This document shows, piece after piece, positions 1-10,050 of a stretch of 64,000 nucleotides of DNA (its first letter is position 1; the number at the start of each line of letters is the position of its first letter). The notes beneath the pieces are model-generated. The model was given only the letters and a program-made list of their open reading frames with translations, searched no databases and was not told where the DNA came from. This DNA is from Asticcacaulis sp. ZE23SCel15 (GTDB lineage: Bacteria; Pseudomonadota; Alphaproteobacteria; Caulobacterales; Caulobacteraceae). Location: contig NZ_CP130044.1 in the NCBI RefSeq assembly GCF_030505395.1, positions 62,001 to 126,000 of the forward strand. Direction: 5' to 3'. The position numbers and the translations under genes were made by a program.

Positions 1-435
1 CATCCGGATGGCGTCATCTTTGGCGGTGGCAATCGCCCCCTGCGACCCGATCGTGCCCTGAACATTCCACTCCATGTTCGATTGCCCCGAACACAGAAAC
101 ACGTCGCCAAACATGACATCGCGGGCCGTTTGCTTTGCACCGGATGCGGTCACGACCTCCAGCGTATAAGGCCCACCCGCCGGTGTCGCCGAATAGCTGA
201 CCTGCCACTGACCTTTCGCATCCGCCGTGGCCGTCAGGGTCTGCGCCCCCAGCTTTACGGTCACCGCCTCATTCGGGGCCGCCTGCCCCCAGATCGGCAC
301 GGCGCGATCACGTTGCAGCACCGCATGATCCTGAAACATCTCGGCCAAAAGCGGCGGGCTTGACGGTGTTTGCGCCCCCGCGGGCAAGCTCATCAGCGCG
401 GCACAAAGCGTGCCTGCGATCGCAGCGAACTTCAT
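1..435 (-). CDS. Sialate O-acetylesterase-family esterase, N-terminal part (runs off the window)
   Basis: Only the first 145 codons are present; the rest lies beyond the left edge. The protein starts MKFAAIAGTLCAALM, a Sec signal peptide ending near AGAQ, so the enzyme is exported. A beta-sandwich segment follows and then the motif CSGQSNMEW near residue 120. This is the catalytic-serine block of the SGNH-fold sialate O-acetylesterase (SASA) family. Such enzymes remove acetyl groups from sugars, and in plant-associated bacteria they often act on acetylated hemicellulose or pectin rather than sialic acid. The start codon at 433-435 is followed at once by the signal peptide. Upstream is a LacI-type palindrome, unlike the GntR-like sites of the island further right, so it is probably controlled separately. 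Substrate is not determined by the sequence. Confidence 0.85.
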   Translation of the reverse strand, partial: MKFAAIAGTLCAALMSLPAGAQTPSSPPLLAEMFQDHAVLQRDRAVPIWGQAAPNEAVTVKLGAQTLTATADAKGQWQVSYSATPAGGPYTLEVVTASGAKQTARDVMFGDVFLCSGQSNMEWNVQGTIGSQGAIATAKDDAIRM

Positions 436-461
436 ATGAATTTTCCCTGAATTATTATTTA

Positions 462-475
462 TGTTAGCGCTAAAA
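462..475. promoter_or_regulatory. LacI-family-type operator
   Basis: The perfect 10-bp palindrome TTAGCGCTAA (464-473) sits in a TGTTAGCGCTAAAA context about 30 bp upstream of the esterase start. TGTTAGCGCTAACA-like palindromes are typical operators of LacI-family sugar regulators. The regulator itself is not in this window. Confidence 0.6.
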
Positions 476-538
476 CTAACGCGCGCCCCTGCAACGGACA
501 ACCCGCCCCGGTCATTATATTTTCAGGATTTATCACAC

Positions 539-566
539 AAAAAAGGCCTCCACGCGGGAGGCCTTT
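539..566 (-). terminator. Intrinsic terminator downstream of trcR
   Basis: A 10-bp stem, AAAGGCCTCC with GGAGGCCTTT, surrounds a 5-nt loop. On the minus strand it is followed by a run of T. It lies about 20 bp past the trcR stop. Confidence 0.85.
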
Positions 567-587
567 GATGACGTTTGTGTTTAAGGA

Positions 588-1289
588 TTAATCCTCATCG
601 TCCTCATCGTGAACGGGACGCGACGGTGCCGAACCGAACACGTCTTCGACGCTGAGGTCAGGACGGCTGTTGTAGGTATCTTCTTCCTCATCCGGAATGA
701 TAGCGGCTGCCGGTTTCAGCGACGGATCGTCGAGCGGGATACCCAGCTTTTCGGCCTGCTTGATCTTGACGGCAGCGGCCTTGCGCACGGCGGCGTCCAG
801 TTCAATCTGCGACACGAGGCCGAGCGTCACCGGATCGACCGGCTTGATATTGGTCGAATTCCAGTGGGTGTTGTTGCGCACCTGCTCGATGGTCGATTTG
901 GTGGTGCCGAGCAGCTTAGAAATTTGCGCGTCAGTGACTTCGGGGTGGTGGCGCACGAACCATTTGATGGCGTCCGGGCGGTCCTGACGACGCGACACCG
1001 GCGTATAGCGCGGGGCTTTTTTGGCGGGCTTCAACAATTCCGCGTGACGGCTGACCAACGCCTTCATGCGATAAGCCGGGGTGCTTACGGCCTTATCAAG
1101 CTCCTCGCGGGTCAACTGACCGTTGGCGATCGGGTCAGCGCCACGGATATCGCGGGCGACTTCGCCATCGGCAATGCCCTTGACTTCAAGGAAGTGCAGG
1201 CCGCAGAAATCGGCGATCTGCTCGAACGAGAGCGAGGTATTGTCGACCAGCCACACAGCGGTCGCTTTTGGCATCAAAATATCAGACAT
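588..1289 (-). CDS. trcR: TrcR/DUF1013-family cell-cycle transcriptional regulator
   Basis: A 233-residue cytoplasmic protein without signal peptide or membrane segments. It opens MSDILMPKATAVWLVDNTSL and contains helix-turn-helix-like blocks (LSFEQIADFCGLHFLEVKGI and VTDAQISKLLGTTKSTIEQV), the latter preceding NNTHWNSTNIKPVDP. This arrangement is characteristic of the alphaproteobacterial DUF1013 family, now named TrcR and described as a cell-cycle transcriptional regulator. The C-terminal 40 residues are acidic (EEEEDTYN, DEDDED). It lies downstream of alaS on the same strand after 186 bp that contain a GC-rich hairpin, and has its own terminator. Family assignment is firm; the regulatory role comes from family knowledge. 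Confidence 0.75.
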   Translation of the reverse strand: MSDILMPKATAVWLVDNTSLSFEQIADFCGLHFLEVKGIADGEVARDIRGADPIANGQLTREELDKAVSTPAYRMKALVSRHAELLKPAKKAPRYTPVSRRQDRPDAIKWFVRHHPEVTDAQISKLLGTTKSTIEQVRNNTHWNSTNIKPVDPVTLGLVSQIELDAAVRKAAAVKIKQAEKLGIPLDDPSLKPAAAIIPDEEEDTYNSRPDLSVEDVFGSAPSRPVHDEDDED

Positions 1290-1355
1290 AGATGCATCTT
1301 TCCTGAGCGGTGAATGTTGGCTCTCGTCATGAAAACCGCCATTCAGAAACGGCTA

Positions 1356-1378
1356 CGCCCGGCCTTTTCGGCCGGGCG
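1356..1378 (-). terminator. GC-rich hairpin between alaS and trcR
   Basis: CGCCCGGCC and GGCCGGGCG form a 9-bp stem with the loop TTTTC. It lies past the alaS stop and before trcR. No T-run follows, so it may be a weak terminator, an attenuator or an RNA-stability hairpin. Confidence 0.35.
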
Positions 1379-1475
1379 CGGGTTATTGCCATCATCTATA
1401 AAGCGGTTTTGCGTCAATGGGAACACCCCAAACGCAATTTCTGCGGCGAAGGCCACACACCGATAAAAAGACCGG

Positions 1476-4112
1476 TTAAATCAGACCTTTGATCGCCGCA
1501 AGCCCAGCCTCAGCCTTAGTGGCATCCGGTGCACCGCCTTGCGCGAAGTCAGGCTTGCCGCCCGCCCCTTGCCCGCCCATAGCGATGACGGCGGCCTTGG
1601 CCAGTTCAGCCGCATTATATTTACCGGTCAGGTCGGATGTCACGGCCACGGTCACCGCCGCCTTGCCATCCAGAATACCGACCAGCGCCACAATGCCTGA
1701 GCCCAGAGCTTTACGGAAATCCTCCGCCAGAGGCCGTAAATCCTTGCCGCCGACCCCGTCCAGCACACGGGCCGTCACCTTGATGCCATTGATCTCTTCG
1801 GGGCCAGACGCGACCCCGCCGCCGCCAACCGCTAAAGCGCGTTTGACGTCAGACAGTTCTTTCTCAAGGCGTTTACGATCAGCAATCAGGGCCTCAACGC
1901 GGGCAGACACCTGCGCCACCGGCACCTTGAACTGATCGGCTAATCCCTTGGCGATACCCGCCTGCTCAAGCAGGTATTGCCGCGCGGCCTCTCCCGTCAC
2001 GGCTTCGATCCGACGGATACCCGCCGCGATGCCGGTTTCGGACACGATTTTGAACAAGGCGATATCGCCGGTGCGCGCCACATGGGTTCCGCCGCACAGT
2101 TCGACCGAATAGCCGCCCTCGCCGGCCAGCTTGGTGCCGAGCGACAGGACGCGCACTTCGTCACCGTATTTTTCACCGAACAGGGCCACGGCCCCTTCTT
2201 CGATGGCGGCTTCGGGCGACATCATCTTGGTCGCCGCCGCCTGATTTTGCAGGATGACCGCATTGACTTCGGATTCGATGCGCTCGATCTCTTCGGCCGC
2301 GACCGGACCACCGTGGCTAAAGTCAAAACGCAGGCGTTCAGCATCGACCAACTGCCCTTTTTGCGCCACATGCGGCCCCAGCACGTTTTTCAGCGCAGCA
2401 TGCAGCAGGTGCGCCGCCGAGTGGTTGGCGCGCGTGGTTTTGCGCTTTGCCGGATCGACCTGAAGTTCAGCCTTATCGCCAACTTTCAGAACCCCCTCAA
2501 CGATTTCAATGCGATGAACGATCAGATCACCGGCCTGCTTTTGGGTATCGAGCACGCGGCCATGACCGTGGATGAAATCGACCACGCCGGTGTCCCCGGC
2601 CTGCCCGCCGCCTTCGGGGTAAAAGGAGGTCTTCTCAAACACGACCTCAACCGTATCGCCCGCATGGGCCGATTCTATGCCTTCACCGTCATGGACGATA
2701 AATTGGGCATGGGCCTGCGCATTAAGGTGGTCGTAGCCGACAAATTCAGAGGCCCCGATCTGGTCCTTGATCGAGAACCATTCGGCCGCCACAGCCTTTT
2801 CACCGGAGCCGGTCCAGTGTTCGCGGGCGCGGGTGCGTTGCGCTTCCATAGCGACTTCAAACGCGGCCGTATCCACCGTCAGTCCCTTGGCGCGTACGGC
2901 GTCCTGTGTCAGATCGAGTGGGAAGCCATAGGTGTCATAAAGCTTGAATGCTGTATCCCCCGACAGGACGTCGCCGTCTTTCAGGGTTTCAGTCGCTTCG
3001 TCCAACAGGGTCATGCCCCGGCCCAGCGTGCGGCGGAAGCGTTCTTCTTCCTGACGTAAGGTTTCGACGATGGTGGCTTCGGCGCGTTTCAACTCACCAT
3101 AATGGCCGCCCATTTCCTGCACCAAAACCGATGCCAGACGCGGCATTAGTGGCTCATTGGCCCCCAAAAGGTAAGCGTGGCGCATGGCGCGGCGCATGAT
3201 CCGGCGCAAAACATAGCCGCGGCCTTCGTTGGACGGGGTCACCCCGTCGGCAATCAGGAACGCCGTTGAGCGCAAATGGTCAGCGATAACGCGATGCGAC
3301 GGCAGGGCCTCGCCTTCGGCCTTGACGCCGGTCAGGTCAACGCTGGCGCCAATCAGGGCCTGAAACAGGTCGATGTCATAGTTATTATGCACGCCTTGTA
3401 AAACCGCCGCGACCCGCTCTAAGCCCATGCCGGTGTCGATTGAGGGCTTCGGCAGGTTCAGGCGCGTGCCGTCGGCCTGCTGGTCGAACTGCATGAACAC
3501 CAGGTTCCAGATTTCGACGAACCGGTCGCCGTCTTCTTCGGGCGATCCCGGCGGGCCACCCCAGATGTTTTCGCCGTGATCATAGAATATTTCCGTACAC
3601 GGACCGCACGGGCCGGTATCGCCCATGCTCCAGAAATTGTCCGAACCGGCGATGCGGATAATGCGCGATTCCGGCAGTCCGGCGATTTTCTGCCACAGAC
3701 CGAACGCCTCATCATCGTCGATATAGACGGTGGCCAGCAGACGGTCTTTGTTCAGGCCATAATCCTTGGTGATCAGGTTCCAGGCGTGTTCAATCGCCTG
3801 CTCCTTAAAGTAATCGCCAAAGGAAAAATTGCCCAGCATTTCAAAGAAGGTGTGGTGACGGGCCGTATAGCCGACATTATCGAGATCGTTGTGCTTACCG
3901 CCTGCGCGGACAACCTTTTGTGAGGTCGTGGCGCGTTTATAGGGCCGGGTTTCGGCACCCGTGAAGACGTTTTTGAACTGCACCATGCCCGCATTGGTGA
4001 ACATCAGCGTCGGGTCATTTTGCGGCACAAGCGACGACGAGGACACCACCTCATGGTCGTTGCGGGCAAAGTAGTCCAGAAAGGTCTTACGAATGTCGTT
4101 TAATGAGGGCAT
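1476..4112 (-). CDS. alaS: Alanyl-tRNA synthetase
   Basis: The 878-residue length is normal for AlaRS. The protein starts [15 protein letters not shown] and carries class II synthetase motif 1 ([19 protein letters not shown]) at the N terminus. The editing-domain zinc site follows with [12 protein letters not shown] and later [10 protein letters not shown]. The C-terminal oligomerisation domain contains the expected GGGG stretch. It charges tRNA-Ala with alanine and clears mischarged Ser and Gly. No frameshift or missing motif was noticed. It lies between recA and trcR, all on the minus strand, but each has its own hairpin so they may be separate units. Confidence 0.98.
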   Translation of the reverse strand: MPSLNDIRKTFLDYFARNDHEVVSSSSLVPQNDPTLMFTNAGMVQFKNVFTGAETRPYKRATTSQKVVRAGGKHNDLDNVGYTARHHTFFEMLGNFSFGDYFKEQAIEHAWNLITKDYGLNKDRLLATVYIDDDEAFGLWQKIAGLPESRIIRIAGSDNFWSMGDTGPCGPCTEIFYDHGENIWGGPPGSPEEDGDRFVEIWNLVFMQFDQQADGTRLNLPKPSIDTGMGLERVAAVLQGVHNNYDIDLFQALIGASVDLTGVKAEGEALPSHRVIADHLRSTAFLIADGVTPSNEGRGYVLRRIMRRAMRHAYLLGANEPLMPRLASVLVQEMGGHYGELKRAEATIVETLRQEEERFRRTLGRGMTLLDEATETLKDGDVLSGDTAFKLYDTYGFPLDLTQDAVRAKGLTVDTAAFEVAMEAQRTRAREHWTGSGEKAVAAEWFSIKDQIGASEFVGYDHLNAQAHAQFIVHDGEGIESAHAGDTVEVVFEKTSFYPEGGGQAGDTGVVDFIHGHGRVLDTQKQAGDLIVHRIEIVEGVLKVGDKAELQVDPAKRKTTRANHSAAHLLHAALKNVLGPHVAQKGQLVDAERLRFDFSHGGPVAAEEIERIESEVNAVILQNQAAATKMMSPEAAIEEGAVALFGEKYGDEVRVLSLGTKLAGEGGYSVELCGGTHVARTGDIALFKIVSETGIAAGIRRIEAVTGEAARQYLLEQAGIAKGLADQFKVPVAQVSARVEALIADRKRLEKELSDVKRALAVGGGGVASGPEEINGIKVTARVLDGVGGKDLRPLAEDFRKALGSGIVALVGILDGKAAVTVAVTSDLTGKYNAAELAKAAVIAMGGQGAGGKPDFAQGGAPDATKAEAGLAAIKGLI

Positions 4113-4233
4113 GGATAAGACGGAATAACCGCTCCGCGTTCAGGGGGATTACAAAATTCAGGCGTATATAAAGGGCTTATGCCTGAGCGCAAAGGGGTTT
4201 GCGCGATATTTGAACTTTACGTGAAAAATTTAC

Positions 4234-4263
4234 AAAAAAGCCGCTCCCGAAGGCGCGGCTTTT
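4234..4263 (-). terminator. Intrinsic terminator of recA
   Basis: AAAAGCCGC and GCGGCTTTT form a stem, with a T-run on the minus strand, about 65 bp beyond the recA stop. Confidence 0.8.
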
Positions 4264-4328
4264 AAGACGGTTAGAGTACGGGATCGGGTTGGTTTAGGGA
4301 TTCGCGCCCGCGCCCTAACCGAATGGTC

Positions 4329-5411
4329 TTACAGCGACTCGTCGCCCTCGTTCGCGTCCGGTTCAGGTGTGCCGAGCAGGTCTTCGGACAGTTTTTCCGT
4401 CTTCTTGCGCACACCCATCTCGATTTCATTCGCCATGGCCGGATTGGCTTTCAGGAATTCACGGGCATTTTCGCGCCCCTGACCGATGCGGGTCGAATTA
4501 TAGGAGAACCACGACCCGGATTTTTCAACGATGCCGGCCTTCACGCCCATATCGATGATTTCACCCAGTTTGGAGATACCTTCGCCGTAAAGGATATCAA
4601 ACTCGACTTCGCGGAACGGAGGGGCGACCTTGTTCTTGACCACCTTAACCTTGACATTGTTGCCGATGATTTCGTCGCGGACCTTGATCTTACCGATGCT
4701 GCGGATATCCAGACGCACCGACGCATAGAATTTCAGTGCATTGCCGCCGGTCGTCGTTTCGGGCGAGCCGTACATGACGCCGATTTTCATGCGGATCTGG
4801 TTGATAAAGAGCACGATACATTTTGATTTAGAGATCGAGCCGGTCAGCTTACGCAGAGCCTGCGACATCAGACGCGCCTGAAGACCGGGCAGGCTGTCAC
4901 CCATATCGCCTTCGATTTCCGCGCGTGGCGTAAGCGCCGCCACCGAATCGATAACAACGATATCAACGGCACCCGAACGCACCAGCGTATCGGTGATTTC
5001 CAGCGCCTGCTCACCATTATCAGGCTGCGACACCAAAAGCTCATCCAGATTCACACCCAGCTTTTGGGCATAGGCGGGATCAAGGGCATGTTCGGCGTCC
5101 ACAAACGCGGCCGTACCGCCAGCTTTTTGAATTTCAGCAACCGTATGCAGAGCCAGCGTCGTCTTACCCGACGATTCTGGCCCATAAATTTCAATCACGC
5201 GGCCTTTCGGCAGACCGCCGATACCGAGCGCGATGTCGAGGCCGAGCGAGCCGGTGGATATAGATTCCACTTCGGCAAATTTGCCCGATGCGCCCAGTTT
5301 CATCACTGAGCCCTTACCAAAGGCGCGATCAATCTGCGCCAGCGCCGATTTAAGAGCGCGTTGTTTTTCTGCTTCGTCTTTTCCCACGAGTTTCAATACC
5401 GCTTGCGACAT
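4329..5411 (-). CDS. recA: Recombinase RecA
   Basis: A 360-residue protein, full length for RecA. It shows the Walker A motif GPESSGKTT, the segment [16 protein letters not shown], the loop L2 region [14 protein letters not shown] and an acidic C-terminal tail. RecA forms filaments on single-stranded DNA, drives strand exchange and activates LexA self-cleavage in the SOS response. A perfect alphaproteobacterial SOS box lies about 95 bp upstream of the start, which predicts LexA control. A strong terminator lies downstream. Confidence 0.99.
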   Translation of the reverse strand: MSQAVLKLVGKDEAEKQRALKSALAQIDRAFGKGSVMKLGASGKFAEVESISTGSLGLDIALGIGGLPKGRVIEIYGPESSGKTTLALHTVAEIQKAGGTAAFVDAEHALDPAYAQKLGVNLDELLVSQPDNGEQALEITDTLVRSGAVDIVVIDSVAALTPRAEIEGDMGDSLPGLQARLMSQALRKLTGSISKSKCIVLFINQIRMKIGVMYGSPETTTGGNALKFYASVRLDIRSIGKIKVRDEIIGNNVKVKVVKNKVAPPFREVEFDILYGEGISKLGEIIDMGVKAGIVEKSGSWFSYNSTRIGQGRENAREFLKANPAMANEIEMGVRKKTEKLSEDLLGTPEPDANEGDESL

Positions 5412-5503
5412 ACCAATCCCTTCCCTATGTCACGATTCCCATTCAGGGCTGCCCTAAATCTCGAAATCTTTGCGACGCGATATTCGTACCCTATTTGTTC
5501 CAG

Positions 5504-5518
5504 GTTCGCAATATGTTC
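5504..5518. promoter_or_regulatory. SOS box (LexA site) upstream of recA
   Basis: GTTCGCAATATGTTC matches the alphaproteobacterial LexA consensus GTTC-N7-GTTC exactly. An extra GTTC at 5497-5500 precedes it. Confidence 0.85.
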
Positions 5519-5589
5519 CCTCTCAATTTTGGAACATTTTTATAATTTAAATGGAATCAGCAAATTAGGGGGATTGCTCCCCCTTTGAC

Positions 5590-8427
5590 CTATACCTTAT
5601 CGCGAATCCAGACCTGAGACTGAAGTCCCGTCACACGAACCCGTGGGCCGACCGGCGCCTGAGCCGCCGGTGTGGTCGCACCGGGCGCAAAGTCGACATC
5701 GCCGCTGCCGATAGCCGCCGCTTCACCGACGCGGTTCATGCGCGCATAGTTCGGGATGGCCAGCATGGGTGAGCCGTCCTGCCATTTACCAGTCAGGGCC
5801 ATGACCCCGCCCAGCAGATCGCCGCGCCACTCCGCCTTAATGGCCGCACCGCTCAAAGCCTGCTCGATATTGGGTTGATCGGCTTTTTCGACATTATAGA
5901 CCAATGGGCCGTAGCCCAGCGCCACCCGGCCACGATCCGCCTCAATGCGCTCATCGGCATGGATGCGCTGCGGTGCCAGCGGCAGCTCAAGCTCAATGCG
6001 GTCACCGGCTTTCCATTCGCGCGTGACGACGGCATAGCCTTTTTCGATGGTCGGCGTGATGGCCTTACCGTTGACCTTAAACGATTTCACACCGCTCACC
6101 GCAGGCGTTAAGGTATAAAGATCGCTGGTCTTGCGGTTCGGGATGCGGACATAGACGGTAAAAGTCTTGGTCTCTTTGGGGTTGACGGTGATGGATACCG
6201 CCCCGTTCCACGGATAATCGGTCTTTTGCACCATCTCAACATCAGTGCCGGCGACGCGATCAACCACGATCTTTGAGCCGACAAACATGTTCACATAGAT
6301 GCCCGCCTTATCCTTCACATAGGTCCAGGTCGGCACCATCAGCAGCGTGCGCGGGATATTGCCAACACAGCACGGACAGACGTGCCACAAGGTGCGCTCA
6401 CTGTTAATCAACGGGTTGGTGTAGCCAAAGCTGGTGCCGTTCAGATCCGTGCCCCCCAGCAGGGCGTTATACATGGTCTGCTCATAGAGGTCCGCGTACT
6501 TGGCGTCGTGATAGGCCAGGTTGAGCTTATACTGGAAGAATATCTCCCCCGCCGACGAACAGGATTCGCAGTAGGCATTGTTGCGCAAAGAGTAGTCCGC
6601 GCCAAAGCCTTCGGCGGTTTCGCCTGAGCCTATGCCGCCGGTAACATAGTATTTGCGGTTGACGATATTGTCCCATAGCGACATGACCGCGCTCTGGTAA
6701 TCGACATCGCCAGTTTCGGCAGCGATATCAGCCATAGCGGAATAAGAATAGACCGCGCGAACGGCGTGGCCGACGGCCTCATATTGCTTTTCGGGCGGCA
6801 GGTGGCTCTGGTCATATTCATGGCCACCCTTGCGCGACTCAAGCAGGAAGCGCGCCAGAGCGATATAGGCATCGCCTCTACCGCCGCCTTCCATATCGTT
6901 GACGAAGCGGCCAAAGCGCACCAGTGCCTGCTCCATCTCCTGATGGCCGTCGAACCATTCGATCTTACCGGGGCCGACATTGGCGACCCAGCAATCGGCC
7001 AGTTTCTTGGCACCGTTATAGAGCCGCACGTCCTGCCCGTTGGTCAGGGTGTAGTGATTGATGGCCGATTCGATAAAGTAGCCCGCGATATAGCCTTCGT
7101 GGTCGGCACGGTGGGCAGGGTCCCAGCGCTTATCCCACGCGCCCGGTGCCGCCAGTGTCTTGGCAGTTTGCAGGTAACCATCGGATTCCTGTGCAGCCAG
7201 AATTGGCGGTATCCAGCGCTCCAGCGTCGCCTTCATGGCGGCCTGAGCCTTGATCATGTCGGCATCGCCCTGCGGATCGACCATCAGGGCGATACAGATC
7301 GCCTCAACCGTTTGCAGTACCCAGGCATTGGAGAAGACAAGGCCCTTATGCGGGCCATGCGGTTCGCCGCGATTGGCCTTGGCGGCCTCAATGAAGTTGT
7401 CGATACCGCCTTGGCCCGTCGGCAGATCGGTGCGTTCACAGTAATTGATACAGTGCGGAATCCAGTTGACGATCAACGACTTGGCGCGCGCGTTCCACAG
7501 CGGGCTGTCGAGGCTGTAGCGACGGGTATAGACCACATCAAGGCGTTCCTTCGGCGGGGCAGCCTGAGCGCGCACCCGCAAGCGTGAGGTGCTGACCCGC
7601 TGCCCGGAATGGGCGGCCAGTTCCAGCACATAGTCGCCGGTTTCCGAGAACGTCGCCGTTGTATCCGCCGCCAAAGCATCGGCAAAGGTCACCTGACCGG
7701 GGCCGGAAACCTTACGCCACAGGCTGCCGGTATCAGCCCCCGGATTGAGCCAGTCGGCCTTACCCATCAGATAGGTCTTGCCGCCCATGATGACGGTGCG
7801 ATCAACACCGGCAACCACGACCGGCGCAAACGCTGGCACGACGCCAAAGCTATAGACCTTCCATTCCAGTACGCCGGTTGACATCTTACCGTCAGAGATG
7901 ATTTCAAGGCGCAGTTTATCGGTTTTGATCTCATCAAAGGTGGTGGTGTTGAATTTGTCACCCTTGACGCCCAATCCCTTGGCATTCGGCACTGGCACAA
8001 AGGCCTTGCCGTTCCAGTACAGCACGCGGCACGATTTCGGCGCGCCCACGCCCTGCCCGTCGATCCACCAGTAGACATCGACTTTGTTGGTGGTGATCGG
8101 CTGGCTCCAGTCATATTGCACCCATTCCGTGCTGGTTTTAGGCCAGTTGCCATAGGATGTCGCGGCATTGTCGGCTGAGTTTTTAGGCTCCACCCCGTCA
8201 TTGAGCGCGGTCAGCTTGCCATCGCCCGACATGAACGAGGTCGAAGGCGTGGCCACCTTGGCCAGATTGACGACGGTCGTGTCGGCAAAGGCAAAGGAGG
8301 CCCCAAGCCCTAACCCGCCAACCACCGACGCCCCCGCAGCGCCCGCCAGAAACCCGCGCCGGTCAAGGCAGCGGCAGTCGGGCTGGCACAGATGAGGGTT
8401 GATATCGGCGGTAAATTTGCGGGTCAT
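5590..8427 (-). CDS. Tat-exported GH127-family beta-L-arabinofuranosidase with N-terminal discoidin-like domain
   Basis: A 945-residue protein. The N terminus has a twin-arginine motif (RRGFLAG, residues 23-29) followed by a hydrophobic stretch ending AFAD, so it is Tat-exported. Residues about 52-195 resemble an F5/8-type (discoidin) sugar-binding module, and about 200-290 an Ig-like module. The rest is the DUF1680/GH127 (alpha/alpha)6 barrel. Its metal and nucleophile site is visible as CESC (E621, C623) and CPCC (C686, C687). This matches the Glu-Cys plus Cys-Cys zinc site of Bifidobacterium HypBA1, where the first Cys of the pair is the nucleophile. HypBA1 releases beta-L-arabinofuranose from hydroxyproline-linked chains. 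It is the last of three closely spaced minus-strand glycosidase genes (gaps 10 and 26 bp), probably one operon driven from near 12.5 kb. Exact linkage is inferred. Confidence 0.85.
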   Translation of the reverse strand: MTRKFTADINPHLCQPDCRCLDRRGFLAGAAGASVVGGLGLGASFAFADTTVVNLAKVATPSTSFMSGDGKLTALNDGVEPKNSADNAATSYGNWPKTSTEWVQYDWSQPITTNKVDVYWWIDGQGVGAPKSCRVLYWNGKAFVPVPNAKGLGVKGDKFNTTTFDEIKTDKLRLEIISDGKMSTGVLEWKVYSFGVVPAFAPVVVAGVDRTVIMGGKTYLMGKADWLNPGADTGSLWRKVSGPGQVTFADALAADTTATFSETGDYVLELAAHSGQRVSTSRLRVRAQAAPPKERLDVVYTRRYSLDSPLWNARAKSLIVNWIPHCINYCERTDLPTGQGGIDNFIEAAKANRGEPHGPHKGLVFSNAWVLQTVEAICIALMVDPQGDADMIKAQAAMKATLERWIPPILAAQESDGYLQTAKTLAAPGAWDKRWDPAHRADHEGYIAGYFIESAINHYTLTNGQDVRLYNGAKKLADCWVANVGPGKIEWFDGHQEMEQALVRFGRFVNDMEGGGRGDAYIALARFLLESRKGGHEYDQSHLPPEKQYEAVGHAVRAVYSYSAMADIAAETGDVDYQSAVMSLWDNIVNRKYYVTGGIGSGETAEGFGADYSLRNNAYCESCSSAGEIFFQYKLNLAYHDAKYADLYEQTMYNALLGGTDLNGTSFGYTNPLINSERTLWHVCPCCVGNIPRTLLMVPTWTYVKDKAGIYVNMFVGSKIVVDRVAGTDVEMVQKTDYPWNGAVSITVNPKETKTFTVYVRIPNRKTSDLYTLTPAVSGVKSFKVNGKAITPTIEKGYAVVTREWKAGDRIELELPLAPQRIHADERIEADRGRVALGYGPLVYNVEKADQPNIEQALSGAAIKAEWRGDLLGGVMALTGKWQDGSPMLAIPNYARMNRVGEAAAIGSGDVDFAPGATTPAAQAPVGPRVRVTGLQSQVWIRDKV

Positions 8428-8453
8428 AGGATGCAGCTCTTTATTTAATAGAA

Positions 8454-10040
8454 TTATTCGGACGGGACGCAGGTGGCAGAGGCCGCAAGCTTGGTGTCGG
8501 CGGCTTCGACCAACACGGGTTTAGGATACAGCGCTTCCCATTCCTGAGCCGCGACGGCGGCGTAAGATTTACCATCGGTCGAGGCGTCAAACACGGCCCG
8601 CAGACAGCGCGTGGTCACGGTCTCAAACGCCACCTCGTTAAACGCATTGAGCGTCGCGGTCGGGTATTGCGCGCTGATCGGCGTCCATTTGTTATCGGTA
8701 TCCGACCAGTATTCCAGATGCCAGGCCTTGGGCGGCGCGACGCCAATGCCGGAACCGGCGGGCTGATCACCCCAGAAGTAAATGCGCGAGCCATTGAACT
8801 TCAGCGGCTGTTCCCACTGGTACACTACCCATTGCTGTTTGGGGTTATTCGGCGACCATGTGCCCCAGGTGTCGGGCGGCAGCGGCGCTTCGCGCACCTT
8901 GCCGTCATTGAGCGCCTTGATCCAGTATTGCACCGGCACGGGCGAGTTTGAGGCGACAATACGGGCGGCGGGGGCTAAGTTGCGGGTCGGTGTCGGCGCA
9001 GGCGGCGGGGCCTTAGTCGGTTCTACCAACTCAATGGCAGGGGGTGACACGCTGTCGTCCCATGTGAACTTATCAATGGCTACCGAACGGCGGAAATGCC
9101 CGCCATTCTTGGCGTCGGCATTGTGATAGGCGATGTACCATTCGCCCTTATATTCGACGATGCCGGGATGCGAGGTGGTTGACGATACCGGATCGAGCAT
9201 CACGCCGCGGTAAGTCCAAGGCCCTAATGGTGATTTGGCGGTGCCATAGGCGATGCAGGCATAGTAAACCGCTTCGGTACATTCGGAGTCGGGGCCGGCT
9301 TTGTTACCGGCATAGGACATATAGTATGTACCCTTGCGCTTGAAAATCCACGGGGCCTCAAAGAAGCCGGTCAGGGTATTCACATCGACTGGCTTGCCCT
9401 TAAAGGTCACCATGTCAGCCTCAAGCTCGACGCCTTTCAGACGGCCAAACGTGCCCCAGTAAAGGTAGACGCGCTGATCGTCGTCCACCAATATGGTCGG
9501 ATCAATGTTCTGAATGTCATTGGCGACCGGATAGGACTGCGAAATAACCGGCCCTGACGGATGGGCATCGACCCACGGCCCGGTCGGGCTGTCGGACACA
9601 GCCACACCAATGGCAAAGCCATCTTTGTTGGTTGAGCCCTGCTGCATCACCGGCGCATAGAGATAGAATTTCTTATCCGGCCCCTGCACGATCTGAGCGG
9701 CATAGGCGCGGCCCGGTGTGGCCCACTTAAAGACATCGTTGGGCTTAACAAAATGCGGATAATGGGTCCACTGGCCCGACTTGGGGTCAGTGGTTTCCAG
9801 CATCTGCCATTCCGGCATGATGAAGTCGTTGACGCCCGGTTCCGCCATATCGCGGCCGGTCAAGATATAGAACTTATCGCCCACCACCAGCGGCGCCGGA
9901 TCTGTCGTATAGTCCACGCCGTCGGCTAAGATCGGATTGTGGGGAGCCGTGACCTGACGGGTTTCCAGCGCCGTTTGGGCAATCACCGGAGCACACGCCG
10001 CCAGCAACGGCAGCAGGCTTAAAGCCGTAAGTTTTTTCAT
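8454..10040 (-). CDS. GH43-family glycosidase with C-terminal carbohydrate-binding module, probable lipoprotein
   Basis: The start at 10040 gives MKKLTALSLLPLLAAC, a lipoprotein signal with Cys16; an upstream extension has no signal peptide and was rejected. The mature part is a five-bladed beta-propeller of the GH43 type. Likely catalytic residues are Asp47 (TTDPAP, base), Asp180 (QNIDPTI, pKa modulator) and Glu228 (FFEAPW, acid). GH43 enzymes are mostly alpha-L-arabinofuranosidases, xylosidases or exo-galactanases. Residues about 365-515 form a discoidin-like module similar to that of the neighbouring GH127 protein. The gene lies between two GH127 genes in the same operon, so a side-chain arabinose or galactan substrate is likely. 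The subfamily cannot be fixed by eye. Confidence 0.85.
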   Translation of the reverse strand: MKKLTALSLLPLLAACAPVIAQTALETRQVTAPHNPILADGVDYTTDPAPLVVGDKFYILTGRDMAEPGVNDFIMPEWQMLETTDPKSGQWTHYPHFVKPNDVFKWATPGRAYAAQIVQGPDKKFYLYAPVMQQGSTNKDGFAIGVAVSDSPTGPWVDAHPSGPVISQSYPVANDIQNIDPTILVDDDQRVYLYWGTFGRLKGVELEADMVTFKGKPVDVNTLTGFFEAPWIFKRKGTYYMSYAGNKAGPDSECTEAVYYACIAYGTAKSPLGPWTYRGVMLDPVSSTTSHPGIVEYKGEWYIAYHNADAKNGGHFRRSVAIDKFTWDDSVSPPAIELVEPTKAPPPAPTPTRNLAPAARIVASNSPVPVQYWIKALNDGKVREAPLPPDTWGTWSPNNPKQQWVVYQWEQPLKFNGSRIYFWGDQPAGSGIGVAPPKAWHLEYWSDTDNKWTPISAQYPTATLNAFNEVAFETVTTRCLRAVFDASTDGKSYAAVAAQEWEALYPKPVLVEAADTKLAASATCVPSE

Positions 10041-10050
10041 CTTAGATTCC

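Noticed and set aside
1977-3059. Long open frame opposite alaS
   Set aside because: It is antisense to the conserved alaS coding sequence; high-GC codon bias makes such open frames common, and it has no recognisable motif.
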